This document shows, piece by piece, positions 10,031-17,990 of a DNA stretch of 24,248 bases (its first letter is position 1; every line of letters starts with the position of its first letter). The notes below the pieces were generated by a model, which was not told the origin of the DNA, ran no database searches, and saw only the letters and a list, made by a program, of their open reading frames with translations. The position numbers and the translations under genes were made by a program. Source of the stretch: Byssochlamys sp. IMV 00236 (lineage: Eukaryota > Ascomycota > Eurotiomycetes > Eurotiales > Thermoascaceae); contig MSJH02000668.1 of assembly GCA_001931875.2 (NCBI GenBank), positions 1 to 24,248 on the forward strand, given 5' to 3'.

Positions 10031-10139
10031 TCAGGTGCATAAAATCGTCCTGGATAGAAACTTAGTTTGAAGCCTTTTTGGGAACATCAAAATCCATATA
10101 TGGGATCAAAGCTCAGTTCAGCTTCTACTTGAAAACAGC
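9965..10139. repeat. 17-nt perfect inverted repeat, arms 158 bp apart
   Basis: The 17 bases at 9965-9981 (GCTGTTTTCAAGTAGAA) recur exactly in reverse complement at 10123-10139. The next inner bases (around the TGAACT/AGTTCA segments) match imperfectly, so the pairing extends weakly inward. It overlaps the 5' edge of the unidentified decayed coding region. It could be the terminal repeats of a small non-autonomous element or the product of a local inversion-duplication. Confidence 0.75.
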
Positions 10140-10270
10140 CTTAGAGACTTTACTTGACAAAAAAATGGAATAGCGGTATCTAAGAAAATAATATAATTGG
10201 CCGGTACTTCAAGATATTCTTGATTGCAAATCACTGTATAGTTCACACTGACCCTCTTAAATGATATTTT

Positions 10271-10339
10271 ATTTTCTTGTCCAGCGACAAATTATTTTCA
10301 TGGCAAGCGACATTTTATTTCTGGGCCAACGACATTTTT
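10271..10339. repeat. Three degenerate 23-bp tandem repeats
   Basis: Three consecutive 23-bp units start at 10271, 10294 and 10317. All follow the pattern ATTTTC, then a variable TGG/TGT step, CA, GCGACA, then AT-rich. Copies differ at several positions but keep the period exactly. They lie in the gene-free stretch before the bL31m gene. Confidence 0.7.
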
Positions 10340-10344
10340 TTATT

Positions 10345-10471
10345 ATGTCTCCTGAAGAAGTTCGCAATAGTCTCCACTGAAAATGAAATTCATCCAATAA
10401 AACTTTTCTCATGTCTATAAATTTTGTGCACTCGTCTCAAAACTTTTTTGCAATCGTCTCATTTTAGGTTA
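10345..10471. repeat. GTCTC-containing short-period repeat zone
   Basis: GTCTC (or GTCT) recurs at about 10346, 10369, 10413, 10434 and 10456. The best-kept pair is 22 bp apart: GCACTCGTCTCAAAAC at 10428 and GCAATCGTCTCATTTT at 10450. A further TTGCAGCAGT pair lies at about 10485 and 10512. With the 23-bp array just upstream it forms about 250 bp of decayed, short-period repeats. Confidence 0.55.
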
Positions 10472-10896
10472 AAAATCTGTATTTTTGCAGCAGTTAATTT
10501 TAAACGTATCTTGCAGCAGTGAGTTTTAGTTCTTTCTAATTAATTTTACACCGAACAAAGACTCCAAGTTTTGTTTCATTAAATCTTTTGAGCTCTTTAC
10601 GTCTTTTATTCAACATGTGAAAGCTTTTATACAGTACTCTTGTAATCAATTCGAAAAGTGTAGAAATAAAGAACCCATCTAATTATAAGAAATCTCTTCG
10701 CTTTACCTAGCATTATACCCGCAATTTAATTTTACAGAAAACTGCAAATTGATGCTGCGTTCACTGTACTAGTAAAACAGTAGTTCGAAAATGCAGGAAA
10801 AGCGTTATTCTAAACTGTTTAAATTTTAAAAGGGCGATCAAAGTCACAATAAATAACAAAAAATTTCCAGGTTCCATACTTCTGTCAGAATCAGCC
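10472..10896. other. Intergenic, 5' flank of bL31m gene
   Basis: No gene seen. AT-rich, includes the TTGCAGCAGT pair noted above and the presumed promoter of the ribosomal protein gene. No TATA box in a convincing position. Confidence 0.4.
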
Positions 10897-11280
10897 ATGA
10901 TGCGATTTGCTAAACCATTTGTCAGACATGCTTCGACAGCATCAGCAGCATCTAAACCAGAAAAGTTCTTGCAAACTATTGTATTAAGTAATGGAGCAAC
11001 TTATACCGTTCGTACGACTTCACCCACTCGTTCTCAAATTCGTCTCACAAAAGATACTCGTAACCACCCACTTTGGAATCCTGCCATGTTGAAGGAAGGT
11101 GTGACGGATGAAAGTGAACAATTGACCAAGTTCCAGCAACGTTTTGGTGATTTAGATCTGTCAGATATCTCTTGGATCGAAAGTGACGAGGTTGTTTCAA
11201 CTACCTTGAAGAAGGCTGCTGCTAGTGGTGGCTACAACAAAAAGGCTGCTGCTGCTGCTGCTAAAGGAAAGAAGAAATAA
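10897..11280 (+). CDS. MRPL36: Mitochondrial large-subunit ribosomal protein bL31m
   Basis: Intronless, 127 residues. The product is a component of the mitochondrial 54S large ribosomal subunit, homologue of bacterial L31. The N-terminus MMRFAKPFVRHASTASAA is rich in Arg, Ser and Ala and lacks acids, as expected of a mitochondrial presequence. The core carries the family blocks LSNGATYTVRTTSPT, IRLTKDTRNHPLWNPA and then ERFGDLD-like FQQRFGDLDLSDISW. The C-terminus is an Ala/Lys-rich tail (KKAAAAAAKGKKK). A second ATG follows directly, so translation could start at either; the first was taken. AATAAA at 11288-11293 lies just past the stop and may direct polyadenylation. Family assignment rests on memory of Mrpl36 sequences and is firm. 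Confidence 0.9.
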   Translation: MMRFAKPFVRHASTASAASKPEKFLQTIVLSNGATYTVRTTSPTRSQIRLTKDTRNHPLWNPAMLKEGVTDESEQLTKFQQRFGDLDLSDISWIESDEVVSTTLKKAAASGGYNKKAAAAAAKGKKK

Positions 11281-11964
11281 ACATGTAAATAAATTGTATA
11301 CTTCCCCCCTCAATTTAAGAAAAGAGAGAAAAATAGATCATCATTTGTTATTATCTTGTTTAGAAATGGAATAAAATGACGATATATAGTTTAATTCATC
11401 TATAAGATTATCTTGCCTTATCTAATAAAACTAAGGAGTCTTTTAAGAAAGCCTGTTTATGTTGTCAGTTGTATAAAAAGTACAATTGATGAATGGTTTA
11501 TTCTTGTAAGCACCCGGGATTTTTTTTTTTTGTCTCTTTATTGACAAGAAATGAAAACTAATGGCAGCTAGGAGTTCAAGTAATAGTTATGTTGTCACAG
11601 AACAAGCAGGACTTAACACCTACATCCTACACGGCTTTTGGCAGATCAAAGCGCAGCATGCGTTTTTTTAGTTCTTTTATGAATGTTTGACACTTTAGCC
11701 AATGATTTAAAGAATATGCTTTGTTTCTACTCTGAGTATGTGAATAACATAACTCAGCTCGTTGCCATGGTTACCAACTTAAAAATTTTCTGGCAATCCT
11801 CAATTTTTATTGGTGTAGCGCGTCGCGACTGAATCAGACGCAGGACCGCATTTGTCTGAAATTATTTGTGACCGAAATGTTGTTAGATTCAGGGAGAATA
11901 AACTTGGTTATGCTGCGAAAGAGTATTTCTTTTTTCTTTTTATATTTTTATTTATTTATTTGGA
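11281..11964. other. Intergenic between bL31m and RAD54
   Basis: 684 bp without a supported gene. It has an 11-T run near 11521 and a GC-rich palindromic patch GCGCGTCGCGAC at 11819-11830, about 135 bp before the RAD54 start. The patch vaguely resembles MCB-type cell-cycle boxes. The last 35 bp before the ATG are T-rich. Confidence 0.4.
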
Positions 11965-14462
11965 ATGCTCAAGAGATCACGGCCCATACCAAGCTTAACG
12001 AGATCTTCCAGTCGCTTAAAGAAAGTTGAGAAGAAACCGATCGAAGTGTTTGATTCAAGTGAAGATACTGACGAAGAAGAAGACGACGACGAAAACGATC
12101 AGCTCATCACAGATAACGATGACAACAGTTCTGTAGACTCAGACTTTGTAGACGAAGAACAGGAGGATCAGCATGTTAATAAAAAGCCTAGGTCCTTTTT
12201 AAACGATCTATCCAACCGTAAGACACTAACAACGCTTCCTCCTCCACCTTCAAGAATATCAAAAAACTATGATGCGAAAGCTGTTATTCTCAAAAAGTTT
12301 AAAGTACCAACTATTCAAAGCAGCAATGGTCAGCCAATGCAAATAAATAGCGAATTTGGAGCAAAAAAGTCGCTTGGTATGCGCAAAAGAGCAGGACATT
12401 TGTTGAGAGCACTCTATGACCACACAGCTGAAGATGCTGTGGTTCTGTGGGATCCAGATAAGGACCATGTAGAAGATGATTTAAAGATTACGACGGATAA
12501 GCCAAAGAAGAAAGAAAAAACATTAGCTGATATTCTTGGAATCAAAAAGGAAGAAAAGAAAGTAGGTCATGTCGTCGTTGATCCTACGCTTGGTAGAGTC
12601 TTGAGACCACATCAAGTTGAAGGTGTCAAGTTTCTTTATCGATGTACTACAGGCAAAGTTTATCCTGAAGCATTTGGTTGTATCATGGCTGATGAAATGG
12701 GATTAGGAAAAACTGTAAGTTATATATGCAACTAATAGACAAGTGACATGATATATTAACGATTGTTTATTTGTAGCTTCAATGTATCGCTCTCGTGTGG
12801 ACTTTACTTCAGCAATCAGAAAAAATTGGTAAACCTACGATTAATAAAGCAATCATCACCTGTCCTTCAAGTTTAGTAAAGAATTGGGCAAACGAATTTG
12901 GTAAGTTTTAGACACACACATAATTATTATATGTTTAATACTTTTGGTAAATAGTCAAATGGCTCGGTGAGACTCGTGTAAGACCACTTGTTGTCGATAG
13001 TGGAGGAAGTAAAGAAAAGATTGCAGCGGTTAAAAGATGGGGTGCAGCCCAAGGTCAAATCATCAATCCAATCCTCATCATTTCTTATGAAAGTTTAAGA
13101 ACCTACAGCAAATACTTAAGAAAGTCACCTATTGGTATACTGCTGTGTGATGAAGGTCATCGACTCAAAAATGGTGAATCCTTGTTGTTTCAAGAACTGA
13201 ATAGCCTGCCAGTCTCAAGAAGAGTGATCTTATCTGGCACACCTATCCAAAACGACCTAAGTGAATACTATTCCTTGCTTGACTTTGCCAATCCTGGTCT
13301 GCTTGGTACACCTAATGAATTCAGAAGAAACTATGAAAACCCTATCTTGCGTGGTCGAGATGCGGACGCATCAGAGAAGGAAAGACAGCTCAGTGACGAA
13401 AAAGTAGCCGAATTCTGGAAAATTGTGTCCAAGTTTACGATTCGTAGAACAAATGACATCTTGACAAAGTATCTACCAACAAAGTACGAACATGTTGTCT
13501 TTTGTAAGCTGGCACCTTTACAAGAAGCACTTTACAACGTGTTTTTGACCTCACCTGAAATAAAAACACTGCTACGTGGACAAGGAAGTCAACCACTGAA
13601 AGCGATTACACTCTTAAAAAAGCTCTGTAATCACCCTAATTTGTTGAACTTGCCTGACGACTTGTATGGTAGCGAATCTGTACTTCCTCCAAACTATCAC
13701 AACTCAAAGCGAATTGATCCTTCCTTCTCTGGTAAATTTACTGTATTGGCTCGCATGCTTGCAAAAATCAAAAAGGAGACAAAAGACAAGATTGTGCTTA
13801 TAAGCAACTATACACAAACACTAGATATATTTGAAGCATACTGTAAGGAGCAACAGTACGGTGTACTTCGTCTAGATGGCTCCATGACAATTCCTAAAAG
13901 ACAAAAGCTAGTGGACCGTTTCAATAATCCTGAAGGTGAAGAATTTGTATTCTTGCTGAGCAGTAAAGCTGGTGGTTGTGGCTTGAACTTGATTGGTGCC
14001 AATCGACTCGTTCTGTTTGATCCAGACTGGAACCCTGCAGCTGACCAGCAAGCTCTAGCCCGTGTGTGGAGAGATGGACAAAAGAAGGATTGTTATATTT
14101 ACCGATTTATTGCTGCAGGCACCATTGAAGAAAAGATATTCCAGCGACAATCGCACAAACAGTCACTGTCAAACTGTGTTGTAGATGAAGCAGATATGGA
14201 GCGTCATTTCTCACTTGCAGATATGCGTCAACTGTTCCAATTGAATTCAACGAGCGAGTGTGAAACGCACGATACGTTTAAATGCAAACGATGTATTCAA
14301 GGTAAACAGCACACAACTGCAGAATCCATGAACTATGGCGATACAAGTACATGGAATCATTATGATAAAGACCTCTTGCGTTTACCAGATCCTATCTTAA
14401 TAGCAGAGGCTCATAAAAACATTGTATCTTATGTCTTTCAATATATCTCTCACATGAAATAA
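11965..14462 (+). CDS. RAD54: DNA repair and recombination ATPase Rad54
   Basis: Swi2/Snf2-family translocase acting with Rad51 in homologous recombination in the nucleus: it remodels chromatin and drives D-loop formation. Exons 11965-12714, 12777-12900 and 12955-14462 (introns 62 and 54 nt) give 793 residues, close to family lengths of about 750-900. The N-terminus is basic then acidic ([13 protein letters not shown] region), with a Rad54-type pre-helicase segment including [17 protein letters not shown]. Helicase motifs: DEMGLGKT (243-250, motif I), DEGHRLKN (357-364, motif II), SGTPIQN (385-391, motif III), then motif V region [16 protein letters not shown] and motif [15 protein letters not shown] (657-669). 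The C-terminus keeps Rad54-type Cys/His residues around [12 protein letters not shown]. The first intron splits codons directly after the Walker A Thr. All motifs are intact, so it should be functional. The start is the first ATG, just after a T-rich leader. Confidence 0.95.
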
Positions 14463-14706
14463 ACATATAGAACTCTCGCATATTGTACATATTATCACAA
14501 ACATGGCTTTATTTTTTAGTTTGTTCATTTGTTTATAACACTATAGGAAATTTTTTCCCGAAATACGCAATGTCCAGTAAATGCGCAGTGATTGTCTAGT
14601 AAAAATCTTGAATAATTTTGGACGATCATGATATTTTTCTGGACGATTTCGCCTAACCAGTTTTGACGAATGTGATTGTTTTATAGACAAATGTGTTTCT
14701 TTTTTA
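14463..14706. other. Short spacer with decayed 21-22 bp periodic motifs
   Basis: GTCCAGTAAA at 14572 and GTCTAGTAAA at 14594 are 22 bp apart. GGACGAT occurs at 14620 and 14641, 21 bp apart. These resemble, in period and in the GTCC/GGAC core, the arrays near 10.3 kb. The reverse-transcriptase homology begins immediately after, at about 14707. Confidence 0.45.
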
Positions 14707-14866
14707 GATCTGGCTCAAGGCAGCTTTCGTCATGCTCGAGGCCCGTTAGATCAAGCACTATGTCTAGTGGAAGTATGCAATATCCTTCGCCGCTACCATC
14801 AGATTACTCCAGTTCTCGCTTTTCTTGATATTAGGTCAGCATATGACACTGTCGGCCGCCGCTATA

Positions 14867-15461
14867 CACTCTTTCCGGAAAGTAAATTCACCTGTGATCG
14901 AAAATAAATATACCCATGGTGAGAACAAAATTCATGTTGCATGAAATGTAAATTCGTCGTCGACAAGAATATTTTCGTAATATTAACAGGTGGGCTGTCT
15001 TGGAGTTGAAATTAACTTAAGTGTTCAAAGATTCACCAATCAAAACTAGCCTGTCCTCATGGTCCTTGCTCTGACTCGCTTGTCCCGCCCTCTTTGCTCT
15101 CTGACGTGTATATCTGGAACGTTCTCCCAATTCCCTCTTCTTGTGCTCTGGGTTCTCTCTGTCCTCCGTTCCTTTTTTTTTTTTTTTTTTTTTTGTTTAA
15201 ACTATCCTGGGTAGTTATCGCTACCCTCCCCAGAATGCACTTCGGTGGTAAGTAAGACTAATATTAGGATATATGCTCTAATACTAACATATGTTTCTCT
15301 CTTTTTTCTACATATATACTCATTATCTCTCTCTCTCTCTCTTTTGACATGATGTCGTTTTATTCAAACATATTTTTCTTTGTCGTCTTTTTACGCAAAT
15401 AATTTTTTTATTTTATGACAACATTTTATAAAATTAATGTCAATAATTAATAAAAATACAG
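14867..15461. mobile_element. 595-bp TA-flanked insertion inside the reverse transcriptase
   Basis: Non-coding block that splits the reverse transcriptase. Its left junction follows TATA at 14863-14866 and its right end precedes TATA at 15462-15465. Taking it out with one TA copy rejoins the flanks so that the R-R-Y codons run in frame into I-W-K-T-L, exactly as the enzyme needs. That is what a TA-targeting (Tc1/mariner-type) non-autonomous element would leave. Terminal inverted repeats are weak at best (CACTCTTT at the left, CTGTATTT read from the right). Inside are a 22-T run, a GGGTAG/CTACCC hairpin (15209-15226) and a CT microsatellite (15326-15342). No open frame of note. Confidence 0.6.
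15173..15194. repeat. 22-nt poly(T) run
   Basis: An uninterrupted run of 22 T inside the insertion. Read on the minus strand it is a poly(A) tail following sequence that ends in a GGGTAG/CTACCC hairpin, so it may mark the 3' end of a small retroposed sequence in reverse orientation. A simple homopolymer expansion is the alternative. Confidence 0.7.
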
Positions 15462-16926
15462 TATATGGAAGACCCTAGAAACAGCGGCGCCTAAAGCACT
15501 CATATGTCTGCTTCAAAATCTCTTTGATGAAGTACACATCGAGGTTCTGCTTAACAACGTCAACTCTTTTCGTTTTACTCCTATTATCGGTGTTCTTCAG
15601 GGATCTATCCTTTTGCCTTTCTTATACTCCATTTACATCAACGAACTTCCCAAGCTGCTTCGGTCACATCAATTATCGCAAGACGTCTCCCCGATTCAAT
15701 TGGCCCCGTTTATCAACTGCCTTTTGTATGCAGACGATGTCGTGCTCATTGCTGACAAAGACCATATGAGTAGTTGGCTACAAATATGCGAAACCCATAG
15801 TTACAATCTCGGCTATCGATGGAATCCAAGTAAATGTGTAGTCCTGAACTCGGCGGATCATTCACTCACTTACTATCTTTATGGGGACCCGCTCCCGGTT
15901 CGATCTTCCTTTCTTTATCTTGGAGTTCCCATCCGCCCCGGTGGCTACCTACATACCTTTGAGTTTATTACAAACAATATAAACAAACCACTGGCGACTA
16001 TGAATCAGTTAGCTATGATCGGACTTAAGCCCGACGGTTTCGGCCAATTACTCGCCACTCGCTTTTATAAGCAAATAGTTCGAGCATAATTAGAGTACGA
16101 TCTCGCTACCAGTAAGGTTACTTCTCTTTTGTCGGACAAATTAGAGGATGCACAAAATACGTGCTTACGCAGAATCTTTGGTGGTTCATCCAGGTCCTCT
16201 ATAAAAGTAATGCTACAGCTAACAAAGTTGCCTACTATGACAGAATGTGTACATATTCTTCAAGCACAATTCCTCTTACGATCCTTGTCACTACCGGATG
16301 ACACTCTTCTGGCATGCCTATTGCTACATATACGCCTCTCGAAAAGTCATTCCAAGGGGTATACTATACCAAAAACTCCGCTGTGGAAACGAAGTACGCA
16401 ATACATTAACTGCTTAGACAAACGGCTACTAAAGAAACTACGCTTACAATACCTTCAAGACAATTTGGAGCAACGACGTGCTGCGTGTAACTCTGGTCTC
16501 CTTTCGCTATGTAGTTCTAAAATTTCTTTGGACCCAATTCTCTGGTTACCGATGTCAAGAATAGACAGAAACCGTTGCGTACACTGGCGTCTTGGTTGGT
16601 TGCCCGGCTATAAAACCGTCCCTTGTGCTCATCATCCGTCAGAATTCTTTACAAAACAACATGTCATCTACTGCCTCAACATGCATCGCCGGCTGCAGAT
16701 ACCGGAGACTACCACTGATCCTCTGTCTTTTCTTTTAAATCGACTGCCCAACTTCAAACCGCGTTCCAGGCAGGCAAAACTATTTTGATCGTCCAAGTGG
16801 CCTATACTTTGCTCTATTTTACAAGAGATGAACTATCTCTATCACAAGAAGGTGCCGCTACAACCTGCCAACCCCGGGAAGTCATTGATTGACTGGCTAT
16901 ATAGATCCCGCCAAAAGTGCTATTAA

Positions 16927-17488
16927 CGCTTGTTCCGCTATCCTTACCGCCAAAGCATTTTTACTCTCGTACCCAGAAGGGTTTTTAGCTACCTGCACCA
17001 CCTAGAACTGGCCAGGGCAATACGATGTTGTAAAACATCACGTATCCATTTTGGTTTTATTATTTATAAAAAAAATCTGTTTAATCGTAAGAGAACCATC
17101 TTTGGCAGTAGTAATACGAGTGCACGAAGAGGTCATGTCTTCGTATCACTCGATGTTCTTATAAATTATAAAGAAAATAATTTTAATAAAAAGACCCTTT
17201 ATCTTTTTCTCGTATTTTGAAATCTATTGTAACTCCAAAAGGACATAGAGTTTTAGCTATAATCAAGGAGACCAAAATAGCGAAGAATTTCGAAGTTCAA
17301 ACAGGTATAAGTCCCCTACAGCACCTCTCCGTATACGGACATTAATAAAAAGAGTACACTCTGGGAAACACACTATACCAGTTTGCAAATGGTCTCACTA
17401 AATCACAGGCTCTGGACGTCCTGGAAGAGGAAGCTGTGAAGAAAATCAGCTCAAAAGAAAACTAGCCGATTGTTCCTCTTCCAACACG

Positions 17489-17490
<2 letters not shown>
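16927..17490 (+). other. Region after reverse transcriptase, with coding-like tail before poly(A)
   Basis: After the last reverse-transcriptase stop the sequence is partly low in information (17040-17220, A/T-rich). From about 17222 to 17465 one plus-strand frame reads as plausible protein with two adjacent stops: VTPKGHRVLAIIKETKIAKN early, and LTKSQALDVLEEEAVKKISS just before a TAG. The TAG is followed by 26 bases and then a 38-nt poly(A). This could be the LINE 3' region or a separate processed retrocopy; I cannot name the protein. A hairpin lies at 17118-17151. Confidence 0.4.

Positions 17491-17528
<38 letters not shown>
17491..17528 (+). repeat. 38-nt poly(A) tract, likely retroposition tail
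   Basis: Pure A tract, the longest homopolymer of the window, downstream of and in the same orientation as the reverse-transcriptase pseudogene. It is the expected 3' terminus of a LINE or of a retroposed transcript. No convincing target-site duplication was found on either side. Confidence 0.75.
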
Positions 17529-17530
<2 letters not shown>

Positions 17531-17990
17531 ATCAATCACCGATCAATTAACTAGTTTGAACATGATTTATCTTTGGCAACAATTTTAAAAGAAACAGAGC
17601 ACAATGATGTTCATTTGGCTTGGCCATCTTGAGTCGCTAGTGGCAAGTGGTCTCAGAGGAAAGAATAATCCATCCTTTCCCTGAGTTCAGTCTGAAAAAT
17701 CTGCCTACAAATATGACTTTACCCAAAACAACCATCATCAACCAAATTTTTCATTCCTTTCATTTCATGTAGTAAACTACTTTGTTAATTCATTAAAAAT
17801 TGTTTCTTAAACCAATATGCATCCTACTGCCGCTGCTTCTTTGATGAAAGAGATATTCAAATTATGCTTACAAAGAAAGACACACCGGTCGTAACATTAT
17901 AGTTTAATTGTAAAATGTCGTTTTATACAAAGGCCCTTTTTGCACAATGTTAATAGTTAAGTGTTCAATACTCAGTTAATGAATAAATGC
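17529..17990. other. Intergenic, 3' flank of ABC transporter gene
   Basis: No gene seen. AT-rich, unremarkable; presumably contains the 3' UTR end of the minus-strand transporter gene. Confidence 0.45.

Larger units (their letters stand above)
14707..16926 (+). pseudogene. LINE-type (non-LTR) reverse transcriptase pseudogene
   Basis: A 5'-truncated reverse transcriptase. The first block (14707-14866) carries the fingers region and catalytic motif A, LAFLDIRSAYDTV. It is interrupted by a 595-bp insertion, then resumes at 15464 with IWKTLE-like sequence, GVLQGSI (motif B), LLYADDVVLIA (motif C, catalytic YADD at about 15727-15738), the thumb region and LGVPIRPGG. The frame continues through an internal stop at 16087-16089 into the C-terminal region with a Cys/His-rich zinc-finger-like stretch (PCAHHPSEFF and HVIYCLNMHRR). 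Further stops are at 16786-16788 and 16924-16926. No endonuclease domain is present, as expected from 5' truncation on insertion. The internal stops make it inactive. The family is clear; the exact LINE clade cannot be told by eye. Confidence 0.88.

Noticed and set aside
14864..15460. ATACA as a 5-bp target-site duplication of the insertion
   Set aside because: Collapsing on ATACA leaves the reverse transcriptase out of frame, while collapsing on TA restores it.
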